Assembly (NCBI GenBank): GCA_021234155.1
Contig: JAJEKV010000100.1
Span: forward strand, 3,636,116 to 3,700,115
DNA: 64,000 nt
DNA from: Isoetes taiwanensis
Taxonomy: Eukaryota; Streptophyta; Lycopodiopsida; Isoetales; Isoetaceae
Direction of reading: 5' to 3'
In this document: positions 42,213-52,289 of the stretch, piece after piece
Position numbering within the stretch: position 1 is the stretch's first letter
Layout of the letters: the number at the start of each line of letters is the position of its first letter
The notes under the pieces: model-generated
Seen by the model: the letters and a program-made list of their open reading frames with translations, nothing else
Told to the model about the DNA's origin: nothing
Database searches by the model: none
Translations under genes and position numbers: made by a program

Positions 42213-43780
42213 GCAGTGGAACAAAGCTAACTAGTTTGAAAAGACTAGTCTATACCAGTAAAAGTTGGTTTACTTGTTACTGTAAAAAGCTCTCTGGTCC
42301 TAGGATGCCCAAAAAGTCATACGTGGCAGGTACTATGATGCTGGGTTCATCGATGCCCCTAGGATCCGAAAACTTCTTCAAGGTAGGATTGTATCCTTCT
42401 TACAAAGTGTGCAGGTACGACAAAAGTTTTACCCAATGGATGTGTGATGAGTTGATATAGGCCTAGTAATGCCAATGTTCATTTGGTCATGGGTTCAAAC
42501 CTTGCCAATGTCTCTTATCTTTGGGAGTTGATTACTAGGGGTATACAATGATGATCCCCAACGTAGTAGAACTTAAAAGCCTGCACATGTCCTCCACTTT
42601 GACTGCTCGTTGGCAGTGGGACAAAGCTAGCTAGTTTGAAAAGACTAGTCTAGACCAGTAAAAGCTGGTTTACTAGTTACCGTAAAAAGCCAAAGCTAGC
42701 TAGTTTGAAAAGACTAGTTTAGACCAATAAAAGCTAGTTTACTAGTTACCGTAAAAAGCCCTCTGGTCCTAAGATGCCCAAAAAGTCACACGTGGTAGGT
42801 GGCACTAGGTTGGTGAAGCTGGGTTCAGTGATGCCCCTAGAGTTGCCCCTATGATAGAGTGTGCATGTATGGCCAACATTTTAGTGAGTTGGTATAGGCC
42901 TAGTAATGCTAAAAATAATTGTTCATTTGGTCATGGGTTCAAACCTTTCTAGGAGTTGGTTACTAGGGTTATATAATGATGATCCCCGTGGGAGTTGGTT
43001 ACTAGGGTTATATAATGATGATCCCCGTGGAACTTGGCAGTGGGACAAAGATAGCTAGTTTGAAAAGACTAGTCTAGACCAGTAAAAGTTGGTCAGTGGG
43101 ACAAAGCTAGCTAGTTTGAAAAGACTAGTCTAGACCAGTAAAAGTTGGTTCACACTTTGGCTGCTCGTTGGCAGTGGAACAAGGCTAGCTAGTTTGAAAA
43201 GACTAGTCTAGACCAGTAAAAGTTGGTTTATAGGTTACTGTAAAAAGTCCTCTGGTCCTAGGATGCCCAAAAAGTCATACATGGCAGGTGGCGCTAACTT
43301 TGGATGCTCGTTGGCAGTGGGACAAAGCTAGCTAGTTTGAAAAGACTAGTCTAGACCAGTAAAAGTTGGTCAGTGGGACAAAGCTAGCTAGTTTGAAAAG
43401 ACTAGTCTAGACCAGTAAAAGTTGGTTTACACTTTGGCTGCTCGTTGGCACTGGGACAAAGCTAGCTAGTTTGAAAAGACTAGTCTAGACCAATAAAAGT
43501 TGGTTTACAGGTTACTGTAAAAAGCCCTCTGGTCCTAGGATGCCCAAAAAGTCATATGTGGCAGGTGGCACTAGGCCGATGACGCTAGGTTCAGCGATGC
43601 CCCTAGAGTTGCCCCTAGGATCCGAAAACTTTCTCAAGGTGGAATTGTATCCTGCTTACAAAGTATGCATGTACGACCAAAGCTTTACCCAACGGGTATG
43701 TGGTGAGTTGGTATAGGCCTAATGATGCCAAAATTAATTTTTATTTGGCCATAGGTTCAAGTCTTGCAATTGCCTCTTAT
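42213..43780. repeat. Array of nine palindrome-rich units with SINE-like segments
   Basis: The core agctagctagtttgaaaaga, then ctagtctagaccagtaaaag, occurs nine times, starting near 42220, 42621, 42692, 43047, 43099, 43184, 43324, 43383 and 43458. Longer units also carry gttactgtaaaaagccctct, then ggtcctaggatgcccaaaaa. Three units continue into a tRNA-like stretch. Their A-box-like segments are gtgagttggtataggcc at about 42445, 42882 and 43703. Their B boxes (GGTTCAAACC or a variant) are at 42492, 42936 and 43754, about 45 bp further on. A composite of tRNA-derived SINE copies expanded by local duplication is inferred. Confidence 0.7.
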
Positions 43781-43960
43781 CTTTGGAGAGTGCCTGAAGA
43801 GACATGGGCTAAAAAACCAAGATGGATATATGATATTGATTTTGCCATGCACAAGGACCTTTAATTGTACTTGTACATTAGTGTGACTATAGTCGTGGTA
43901 AGAACATAGAAGGAGGCAGATGAGGAGCACGACGCGGGTAATGAAGAGTATATATTATTG

Positions 43961-44515
43961 TCAAACAATAGAGGATTGAAAGAAGAAAGAAGACACAAGC
44001 TTAAGGAAGCTATGTTGATTAGACATTAGTCCTGTGTTTTTGGCAATTTGTACAAATATATAAGTATAATAGAATCTATTGCACACATTTTTCGGCCCAT
44101 GGTGCTCGACGGTGATAGACTGTCTGTCAGTCTGTCTGTCTGTCTGTATGTCTGTATGTCTGCCTGCCCGCCCGTCCGCCCGCCCGCCCTTCTGTCCGTC
44201 CGTCCGTCCGTCCTTGAACCAGCAATGACAATAAGCTTCTTTGCACAACTCATTTATGATTTCATTTTTAGTATCATCAGTAATGCAAAGCTTTCCCCTT
44301 TGAAACCTTTTGAAGCAGAGTTTTTTAATTCTAGTAGTAATGATATGCTGCCTCAATTGTATGGGTTCCATGGGGTTTAGTCTTCTTAGATATAAACAAA
44401 GTGCTGCGCACGAGGGGTTGCCCTCCGGGGGAAGTGTGTCTTCATATTTCTTATAGCGAATCCCAGATATTGGCATAATTATCTTCACTTTATTCTTATT
44501 AGATCTACCATACAC
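43961..44515 (-). mobile_element. Formerly coding repeat element, copy B, open frame of 184 codons
   Basis: This copy keeps an open frame. It contains RRLNPMEPIQLRQHIITTRI, then KKLCFKRFQRGKLCITDDTK and NEIINELCKEAYCHCWFKDG. It then enters a TDGQ/TDRQ low-complexity stretch that is the translation of a (tgtc)n/(cgtc)n microsatellite. Copy A at 41830-42058 has the same reading frame with scattered substitutions. No known domain is recognised. It could be a fragment of a transposon ORF or of a captured gene. Confidence 0.5.
44120..44216. repeat. Compound (tgtc)n / (ccgt)n microsatellite
   Basis: tgtctgtctgtctgtctgta... grades into cccgcccgtccgcccgcccg and then gtccgtccgtccgtccttg. Confidence 0.95.
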
Positions 44516-46661
44516 ATTATTATGATGAGTTCAAGTAAATTTTTTATCAAGTATGTTCCTATGAATTCTATAGGAGAAATCCTACTCTCCTCTTCTTGTC
44601 AAAATGGGGAGATCGACCATTGTTCTCTAACACACAAAGGGAATATGCCAACGGGGAATGCATACCCCACCTTATTGTCATGAACCAAAGCATATAAACG
44701 GGAGATTATGGATACGTAGTTATTGTCGTTCTACTCAAGGTTCGTTGAACAAAAACATAAGCTTACAATATGACCACCCTAAAGTACAAAAATTGAAAAT
44801 AAACTATCAAATATATTGTTTCATCACAAGAACATTGCAACCTTCATTGATTTTGCCCCTTTTTTTTGGGTCACTTCTACTTGCCAAGTCAGCTGACGAC
44901 TGCCAGAAAATTTCTTCGCAAGTGTTTTGCTTCGCGCTTTGCGGCCTTGCCAGATCAGCTGGCAGCTGCCATAAAATTTCTTTGCAAAATTTTATGCTAA
45001 CAAAATTTGTCCTTCCAAACACAGAATAAGGGCGTATCCCTATTAGGTGGTTATCCAAGCCTGGCTTTGTCACGTGGTAAACCCAAGAAGGAAGAAAACA
45101 TTCCCATTAGATTCAACGCACAAAGTTTTGCTTTGCCACATGATAAAACCCAAGACCAGGACGAAAGAAAGCATTTCCATTAGCTTCAACACACCAGAGT
45201 TCTACTGATGAGTCCAGGGCACCTTCCCTTTCTTCAAAAGTACACTTTTGGATTGCCAAGTCAGGTCTTGGGTTTGTCTTCAGTGAACTTGATTTGTTGT
45301 GTAGCAATTGACGTTTGTCTTGTGGCTCCTTTCTGGTTTGTTCTGTAGCTCAATGCAATCAGCCAAGAAAGTAGAAGTTTAGCCACATGCCCTAACAGAT
45401 TGTAGGGACCCAATTCCAATGTCATGCAAACCCAGTTTTTGTATAATAGGGATGTGCTCTAAGAGCAAAAGCCTCAAAAAACATGACCACACCTGCAGTA
45501 TAATACAAACAAAAAACAGCTAAAAAGGTCGTCCTCGACAAGATTTTTGGAACAAAATAGGCATTAACGATAACTTCAAATGAATGTTTTATAGTTCCAA
45601 CAACAGACTCAAAGTTCTCAATTTAACATTCTAGATCATTCTGACACGCAACTTTTATTGACACTTTCCCAACGTTTATCAGAAAATAAAAAAATAAAGA
45701 AAAGACCAAGTTCTGTTCGAGATATACAAAAATAGCTATTGAAGCGTTGCCGCAGTTCGCTTATGAACTTTTCCCACGCTCTAAAACGTCCAATTGTGGA
45801 ATTGTGAACAAATTGGTGGCTATCTTTTATAAAAAAATGTTCTAGTAGTGCATGCATCATTGGAGACATTATCATGCATCATGCATCATCGGAGACATTA
45901 TGAACAATGAAGCAAAATACACACTTTTCGTGTGTATATTTGGCAAATTATAGCGCAATAGCTCCGCATCGGCATCATGAACAAGCTTATCCTTAAGGAA
46001 TTTTCAAAAGTGAGTTGCATGGGTAGAAATATATGCCCAAGCTCCCCCATTCCTATAGAAACAAATTAGGCATACACTTTAGGAGCTACAAATACAAAGG
46101 TATGAAGTGGCAAAACACCACACAAATAATGAAGGCCAAAGCCTAACTCTTCCAAAATATCTTATCTACAATATAACGCCTATCTATATAGAATATAGAA
46201 TAGAATAGAATTATTGTCCCTAGTGCCCTGAGGCCCCTGGACTAATGTAGCATGGGCAAGCTTCCTCAGGGGGTGCTACTAGCGCATCATGTTGGTTCAT
46301 TGTAGCCCTTTCGGTGGGCTTATCTTATTTTCTATTGATACCCGCACCCTGCTTATATTTGGCTTCATGGCCATGCGGGCTGCTTTGCTATTACCAGCTT
46401 TGAGCTGTACACATTGTGGATTCCACTGTCTCACCTTTAATAGTGGGTCAAATTATGAACCCTCAGTTTTTGGTGCACCAAAACTCGAATGTGAAAATAG
46501 AGCACCAGCCGGCGAGTTGTACCCGCTCTATCTTGGTGGTCGGTCGGAGGTCCCTCACTGTCCCGACACTTAGCTCCTTTCCTTTTTCTACAATTATTGT
46601 GCATAGTCTTGGTGCCCAATAGTGGTGCCCAGCGGCAACAAAGTCGCACTGACATGGACTA
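44516..46661. other. Intergenic DNA with small duplications
   Basis: No gene seen. Imperfect tandem copies of about 64 bp (ttgccaagtcagctgacgac... and ttgccagatcagctggcagc...) lie at 44880-45000. Imperfect copies of about 68 bp (cccaagaaggaagaaaacat... and cccaagaccaggacgaaaga...) lie at 45069-45190. Confidence 0.5.
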
Positions 46662-46751
46662 CATTAGTGAAGCCGATTACTATCAGGATTAAAAAACCTC
46701 GCCCCGAAGGGTTTTCGAGGAAAAACCTTAATAGTAATGGGTTCACTAATG
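46662..46751 (-). ncRNA. ENE-type triple-helix RNA stability element, second copy
   Basis: On the minus strand, arms of 21-22 nt (cattagtgaa...attactat) pair with one bulge and one mismatch. They enclose a 47-nt core of the same length as that at 22029-22075, with order AGG, UUUUU, CCUCG, AAAA, CCC, UUCG tetraloop, GGG, CGAGG, UUUUUU, AAU, CCU. The two cores are identical at 40 of 47 positions. Every difference keeps the fold: the tetraloop is GAAA in one and UUCG in the other, G-C becomes A-U at core positions 3/46, and a U-G pair becomes U-A at 13/32. It presumably belongs to a transposon transcribed leftward. The parent element's borders are not identified. Confidence 0.75.
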
Positions 46752-47130
46752 CATGTTATTATTATCAGATTCTTCTTCCACCATTTTGGAGCCACTTATT
46801 CTTTTTCCCTTTTGTGGATTCTGGATTTTTCCCCTTGCCACTCATCCTTTTCCAACATTCTGAATTTTAAATTTTTCCTGAAACTTCCTGATGCCACTTC
46901 CCCTTTGTTTTTCCTTCCTACTGTGCAGTATTATAGCCCCCTCTGTTTGTGGGAGTAACAACTAAATCATTATCTTTTACTATTCCTTTTCCTTCTGTGC
47001 CCTTCTCGTATTGGCCTTTGTGTTTCTATACTTGATCAATCTTCTGCACGTGTCCAAGAAGCTACGAAGTGATCTTTTGCTGCCAAAATTCTGTTTTCAA
47101 ACATTTCCTCTTTAGTTGTGGCTGTAGCTA
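46752..47130. other. Intergenic DNA
   Basis: No supported feature. Confidence 0.35.
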
Positions 47131-47183
47131 TAGGCGTTCATCTCATCTATAAGCTGTAGGCATTCATCTCATCTATAAGCTCA
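47131..47183. repeat. Tandem duplication, 26-bp unit
   Basis: aggcgttcatctcatctata, then agctgt, is followed by a near copy with one change. Confidence 0.8.
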
Positions 47184-47951
47184 TTTGCTCTCTGCTCCTT
47201 GTCATCATATATTTTCTGGTGTTTACTGCCCTCTTGGTTTAATGTCCTTTGATGTCTTTCAAGCTCTTGACTGCTTTCCCTGGCATCCTTATCATCAATG
47301 GATCTGTGATATCGTTTGGTATTCATATTGCTAGATTTTCCTTTCAACTGTTCGGAATCAAGGGTGTACCTCTCCTTCTCGATCTTAAATGTGTCTGCAT
47401 CTCTACTTTCTCCTGATTTCTCCCGTCTTCTATCCCGTTCTTTATCATGACCATGGGTAACAGAAATAGCCACTTCCCCATCCAAGACCTCCTTCATTTG
47501 CTCTCTGCTCCAATTCCCCATCCAAGAAGTGCATTTATTGGTTGCACTTCTTATGCATTTGACTTGCTTGTCTGCTTGGTCCTGTTATTTTATTCGCTGC
47601 TTCCAGAAGAAAAACTGGGATCATACTATACTTCCCTCTGGGTTCATGTTTTCCCTGTATAGTTTCAGTTTGACGTCCGGCTGCATATCCACCCATGATC
47701 TCCACATCCTCTCTCTTAGTTGTGATTTTCCCCCTATAGTATCCACCATCTTTCTTCCAATCCTTGTTTCCATGTCTGTCTTGTACCCTAGGTATTTGTA
47801 CTCCTACACCCTCTACACTGTTTTTTTCCAAGTGCCCGACTGCCCCAAGTACTCTACTGCCTCTTCTGCTTGCTGGTGTGACTGTCATTTTAAGCACTTT
47901 AAGCACATACTGATTGCATCCCAATGGTAGTCTTCTATTGCTATCTGCCAT
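47147..47951 (-). CDS. Two adjacent unrecognised open frames, charge-rich (possible gene remnant)
   Basis: A frame of 138 codons at 47535-47951 includes TPASRRGSRVLGAVGHLEKN and GNKDWKKDGGYYRGKITTK. A frame of 124 codons follows at 47147-47521 (REKSGESRDADTFKIEKERY, DDKEQRANELIDEMNAYSL). The second is rich in Lys, Arg, Glu and Asp, as in nuclear RNA-processing proteins, but no domain is recognised. Short internal duplications between and within the frames (ggatggggaa) suggest decay. Exon borders could not be assigned, so they may be pieces of one degenerated gene. No function is proposed. Confidence 0.3.
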
Positions 47952-48176
47952 CTTTCTTCTAACCTTTTATTCTATGTTCTCTTTATTCCTGTCTTGACAC
48001 TTCTGTCTTTCTAGAGTCCTTTGGTTTACTGCTCTGATTGCTTCTGATTATCTCTACTATATATACCCAACTCTTTATACACCTCTTGCTGCCGATCTTT
48101 GAACGATCAAATGGCTCGACTTTCATGTAGATCTCCAGTATCAGCTATAATTGGTATTCATTTTTGTTCACATTGA

Positions 48177-48599
48177 ATGCTGATGGGGCTGGGCCACTCT
48201 AACAGCTTGTGGTTTGATAGGAACTGATGGGGCATAGCCGCTCTAGCATTCCTAGAAACCCACTAATTTGACGGATACTGACGGGGCTGTGTCACTCTAA
48301 CAGTTCCATTATCTCGACACTAGATGCTGATGGAGCTAGGCCTCTCTAACAGCAACCCTTGAATGTCGAGAGCTCTCTTGAATCACCAAGATAGATAGGG
48401 CAAAGCCACTTTAACCGTCTTAGCAAAAGCGAGAATATTGACGTAAGCTGATGGGGCCAAGCCGCTCTAACAACTTACGTCTATTTTTGTTGGCACCGGT
48501 GATAGAACCACACTGTCATGCCCAAGGCTGCTGGGGCTGTGCCACTCTAACAGCAAACACTAGGATAGACAAGGCAAAGCCACTCTAACCATCCTAGTG
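48177..48599 (+). ncRNA. Tandem array of eight hairpins with fixed core and variable complementary arms
   Basis: Eight copies share a core of the form gatggGGCnnnGCCrctctaac, starting near 48183, 48227, 48281, 48330, 48394, 48451, 48531 and 48566. The bases on either side differ from copy to copy yet pair within each copy. Copy 2 pairs AGGAA-TG with CA-TTCCT. Copy 3 pairs GGA-ACTG with CAGT-TCC. Copy 4 pairs TGCTG with CAGCA plus outer CTCGACA with TGTCGAG. Copy 6 pairs GACGTAAG with CTTACGTC. Copy 8 pairs CACTAGGAT with ATCCTAGTG. Copies 1 and 7 have 4-bp arms and copy 5 a 5-bp arm. Only hairpins fit this pattern; no open frame explains it. The strand is chosen for description only. Confidence 0.7.
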
Positions 48600-48741
48600 A
48601 TTTACATAGCTGCAATATCAAATTCATGGTTAACACGCACTTACACAGATTTACATATGGCTTGAAATTCAGAGCTTGATGAACACTTTAATGTACCCAT
48701 CTTCTTTATTAAAAAGCTTGTTGTAGGCCTCAGGTGCATCC

Positions 48742-49638
48742 TCAAGTAATATATGTACGAGCTATTGGAGGCGGGGCAATCAAACTGGCAGATGGGTGCA
48801 ATGCCAAATGCAAGAGCTTTGATGTGAAGTCATAAGCTTCACCATTCACCATCTGGACTTTCACTTCCTGCTAAAATGATATATATCAGATAATATCTAC
48901 TAGGAAGAAATCACAAGATCGCCTGTGACTCACTTCTTCTAATATGCCCGCGACTAGCAAGAGCAACAAAACGTCGAGAAGTTTTGCTCGGTGTCTAGAC
49001 AAGCCATCTAAACCAAAGATGAACCAGTTTGTAAGCCACAACAAGAGACAATATTTGACCTCAAATATAAGAGCTCTGCATTACCTGGTGGGTGTCTTAC
49101 TAGCATCCAATGTAGTAGATTCTTCACTATCAGCCACCACACTAAACATTCGAAATAGATTACTGCAAAAATATGCAATCAAATGTGACATTTCAGTAAC
49201 AAGAAGATAAATAAAAGTAAAAAAATAGTGCAGATTATATAGACATGGGCCAACGGGAAGGATAAGGACCATGAAGTTGTTGTTGATGTTCAACAAAAGA
49301 TTGTGTAAACTAGCATTATAGTTAAGCATCTGCCACATTCAATGCACCATTGCAACAATATTTGAAAAAGCATATTAATAACTGCAAGAAAATAAAGAAC
49401 GGACCTATAGGAACCAGTTGCCACATGGAGACCATCTCTGCTCAAGCAACATTCGAACTTGTAAAAAATAGAATCACTTTCATAGAGGTCACAGAGCTGC
49501 AAACATTCTAAAGTTAAAGATTTCTCACAATGGCAGATGGCAAAAGAACTAACACAACTTCAGGAATACCTTGGGCTGCAGATATTCATGAACTTTGAAA
49601 GATGCTACAGCAACTGATTCCATGTTCAAATCCCAAAG
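48742..49638 (-). pseudogene. PP2A regulatory subunit B55 pseudogene, 3' part, introns retained
   Basis: Five exons of a B55 (PR55) WD-repeat subunit are recognisable: 49570-49638 (LWDLNMESVAVASFKVHEYL), 49405-49496 (LCDLYESDSIFYKFECCLSR), 49085-49162 (NLFRMFSVVADSEESTTLDA), about 48934-48994 (TPSKTSRRFVALASRGHIRR) and 48742-48867 (SESPDG, then EAYDFTSKLLHLALHP). Exons 1-3 splice in frame. The exon 3-4 junction does not. Exon 5 has at least two frameshifts, before EAYDF and in the terminal SSYIYY region, and Trp is changed to Leu in LAWHP. All N-terminal WD repeats are missing upstream. Retained introns exclude a processed copy, so this is a truncated segmental duplicate. The functional protein targets the PP2A phosphatase to substrates. 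Confidence 0.85.
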
Positions 49639-49946
49639 CTGCGAATATTGTAGGATGCACAAGTTCAGTTCTCAAGTTTATTTCTATTTAAGTAAATAAA
49701 TCCAGAGAGGGATTCAAGCATACTGCCTAAAGCATACAAGTTGGAACTGAAGCACTTGAGAGAACATGCACATTCATGGACCAAAAATCACATAGCATAA
49801 TCCCATTTAAGAATCACGCTTTCAACATAGTGGATGGATAAGCATCTACACTCTACTAACTAGCTAAAAGGAACTGAAATGGTTAGCTTTCATCGCTTGA
49901 TAGTCTTATCATTCGTCGAAAGAAGAAAATGTGAATCATTAGCCCT
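49639..49946. other. Break region upstream of the B55 pseudogene
   Basis: The next upstream B55 exon is not found here, so the duplicated segment ends within or near this stretch. Confidence 0.4.
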
Positions 49947-50414
49947 ATGACACCATCTTATTTTACCTATTTTTTCTTCTATCTCCAAACTTTTCAAGTA
50001 ATTGAACTGCAACAAAGAAAGCAATATCAATACCTAGCAGTTAAGAAAATCATGGCTCTTTCTGATGCTCCTTTTAAACATAACGCTAATTCTAAACTTT
50101 ACAGAGATATCATATCTCTGGTTCATGACTCTGAAATCTTGTCGAATATCGATATTCTGGGTGCCTGGGTAAAGGATAATCTGCCCTTTCTAGTTTCTAC
50201 AAATTCACAGTTCAAAAGAGAGATCCAAATATTATTTAAACCTATACCAATCCAAATGCATATGATAAATAGAAGAAAGTATCATACATCCTTGCCATCG
50301 GCCCTCTCAAATAAAACAACCCTCCTCCACGATCTCCAGTTGCTAAAGCCCCAAAAAATTGTGATGCAAATGTTTAGAAACCTGGCGCCGTTGGGTTTTA
50401 AAAGAATACCCTGA
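49947..50414 (+). CDS. Unrecognised open frame of 155 codons
   Basis: The frame contains [40 protein letters not shown] and [20 protein letters not shown]. The composition looks coding for most of its length, but the first 30 residues are hydrophobic and probably not native. A real start could be the Met at 50052 (MALSDAPF). No domain is recognised. The position next to dispersed repeats suggests a transposon ORF fragment. Confidence 0.3.
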   Translation: MTPSYFTYFFFYLQTFQVIELQQRKQYQYLAVKKIMALSDAPFKHNANSKLYRDIISLVHDSEILSNIDILGAWVKDNLPFLVSTNSQFKREIQILFKPIPIQMHMINRRKYHTSLPSALSNKTTLLHDLQLLKPQKIVMQMFRNLAPLGFKRIP

Positions 50415-50738
50415 ATATTGCTTAGCATTTGGTCTTTACACCAGCTCGACATTTAGCATTCACCATCTCCCTACCGTCTACACTACCCTGCCTGCCAGAC
50501 CCTACACGCCCGAAAACCCTCCAAAGGATTAACTTCTAGACAGTACAGAAACCCCTCCAATCTGCTAAGATCCTGCTAAAATACTGAAAGCCTTCCTATA
50601 ATCTACATGAATCAGTTACGATAACTCTGCTGAATGTTTGAATCAAAGTTTCGGTTAGCCGGTTTGCACAGCGCCACCCAACAACACTGGCTATCGCTGG
50701 CGACCGCCAATTTACAAACAACAGGAAGTTTGGAGCAG

Positions 50739-50823
50739 TTTCTAGCATATTCTAGGTATATTCTAGCATATACTTAGAATATGCCAGAAACTCACAAGAG
50801 CGAGGGCTTGCCCCCTAGGGGCA
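50739..50823. repeat. Two adjacent hairpins
   Basis: tttctagcatattcta pairs with tagaatatgccagaaa (50739-50792, one mismatch) around a 20-nt loop. gggcttgcccc pairs with ggggcaaccc (about 50801-50823). A gaggggttgccctccggggg relative of the second hairpin lies at about 44410. Confidence 0.7.
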
Positions 50824-50837
50824 ACCCAAAAAAGAAA

Positions 50838-50972
50838 AAAGAAAACATCCATTTTATTTTATCTCTAGCATTCACTATCAAATCTACGTTTGTGGGATTT
50901 ATTTCAGTTCATATCATCTCATTAAGACAATAACATAAACAAATAAAGAGCTAGAAGAGCATGGACAAAAGA
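50838..50972. repeat. 142-bp dispersed repeat, copy 2
   Basis: Near-identical to 42071-42212 in the same orientation, about 8.8 kb away. Confidence 0.8.
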
Positions 50973-51083
50973 TGATAATACAAAAGTTTTCTATGAGGTT
51001 TTATTACCTAGACATAATAGCACTTCCGAAACTTGTAATTTTTGTATAATCAATATAATCAAACGTGTCTTTGGCTTCTCTCT

Positions 51084-51118
51084 GTGTGTATGTGTGTGTG
51101 TGTGTGTGTGCGCGCGTT
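51084..51118. repeat. (GT)n microsatellite
   Basis: gtgtgtatgtgtgtgtgtgt continuing to gcgcgcg. Confidence 0.95.
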
Positions 51119-51214
51119 GAAAAGAATAAGAGAAAGAAAAAGATAAAAATATAAAATTTTGATATAATAATCTAGTTACATTTTATTTAATAATGGCTCT
51201 AGCCATATTATTGT

Positions 51215-52229
51215 CTACTTAGAAAATGCAAATTCCGTGGCACCTTCTTTAAATTTATCAGTTGGCTGAGGGCATTTAGGGCATGGGCAAGCATGATCAA
51301 CAGTGTTGCAACGACATGCATGGGTTTGACGGATTATAGTGTCAACAGCGCCTACCCCTTGCACCATGTGTTCACGACAAATCTTTGCAGCATCAGTTAA
51401 GCTTATGTAGGGCACAATCATAGATCCCATAAGAGCTACTACACATTCATTGTCCAATCCTCTATCTATGTGATGTAGCTCCTTGTGCAACAATTCACAT
51501 GTGGAGTTGTCTTCAGCATATAACACATCATTGCATTTATGATGATATTTAAGGTGATTGGAATCCATGGGTCCACCCCAGCAAACTGGTCCAACAGCAA
51601 TATATTCTTTGGGGCAATCATGATAACAAAGTCCAGCAAATTCTTTCTGGAGAACAAAATAAGTGGTAAGTAAATTGTGAAGGACATAATACCAACCAAC
51701 ATGCACATTACCGTATTATTTACACATGACGTATACACTGGAGTGCCTCTATGGTATGAATGTCGTGGTATAGACGAGGAACAAATGCATCCCACTTGAG
51801 AATGGTTTAAAGCATTGGAAAAGAAGTCAGCATAATCCATACCCTTGGCAAACATAGCGGTACAGGTGGTTCCACTAGGGACATAACCATGGGGGCAGTT
51901 CTCATAACACATGTCACCATCTGCTGTGTAGGTCGAGTTACAAGTCGGAAAACACATACGACCAACTTTCTCATAATGTGGGGGGCAAGAAGGAGGGATC
52001 CCATCTCCTCTAGGAACAGCATCCACAAGGCAGGCAAGGGGCTTTGTATCTCCAAGCCCTGCAAAAAAAAAGAGGTAGAGTTCAAGTTAGCACCCTAAGT
52101 GGATGATGATAATGCATGACCAAAACACTTGCATGGATGATGTATTTCATTTGCAGTGGCCGCGGGGAATGCCATGAGGTGGAGAATAAGCAATCCTAAT
52201 GCAACCCAGAGGGTGAAAGTGGTTGCCAT
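51215..52229 (-). CDS. Secreted cysteine-rich protein of unknown function
   Basis: Three exons, 52121-52229, 51712-52058 and 51215-51646, join in consistent phases to 295 residues. Exon 1 encodes a signal peptide (MATTFTLWVALGLLILHLMA, FPAATA), so the product enters the secretory pathway. The mature part has many Cys in repeated CP.xY...G..C modules: CPPHYEKVGRMC, CPHGYVPSGTTC and CPKEYIAVGPVCW. Sequons CNST, NHS, NNT and DNST suggest N-glycosylation. The C-terminal CRCNTVDHACPCPKCPQP is dense in Cys. There is no membrane segment after the signal. I recognise no family. An upstream in-frame ATG at 52251-52253 is disfavoured because it lies about 30 nt from the TATA box, at the expected transcription start. 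Cell-wall or defence roles would be guesses. Confidence 0.8.
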
Positions 52230-52276
52230 TTGAAAAAATGAGAAAATGAGCATGGTGGTGAGAAGAGTTGAGGGGT

Positions 52277-52283
52277 TTTTATA
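52277..52283 (-). promoter_or_regulatory. TATA box of the cysteine-rich protein gene
   Basis: TATAAAA on the minus strand in ccctataaaaacccc. Transcription would start about 30 nt downstream near 52253, which favours the second ATG (52229) as the translation start. Confidence 0.65.
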
Positions 52284-52289
52284 GGGCTG

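Noticed and set aside
42445-43763. tRNA genes at the A/B-box segments
   Set aside because: No acceptor stem or anticodon arm can be folded around the boxes. They fit SINE-like relics better.
44026-44253. TDRQ/TDGRTDRR-rich frames as a protein
   Set aside because: They are translations of the (tgtc)n and (ccgt)n microsatellite.
48177-48599. Hammerhead ribozymes in the eight-hairpin array (CTGATG present)
   Set aside because: The required GAAA and third stem are absent; CTCTAAC stands in that place in every copy.
48177-48599. CRISPR-like repeat-spacer array
   Set aside because: Spacing is irregular, the arms pair with each other rather than acting as spacers, and the context is a plant nucleus.
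48742-49638. A working PP2A B55 gene
   Set aside because: N-terminal repeats are missing, exon 3-4 phases disagree, and the last exon has at least two frameshifts.
51466-52026. Open frame continuing from the cysteine-rich protein into a hydrophobic segment (LVGIMSFTIYLPLILF)
   Set aside because: This reads through a 65-nt intron with GTAATG donor and TTCTCCAG acceptor. Splicing restores the Cys-rich pattern, so the membrane segment is an artefact.
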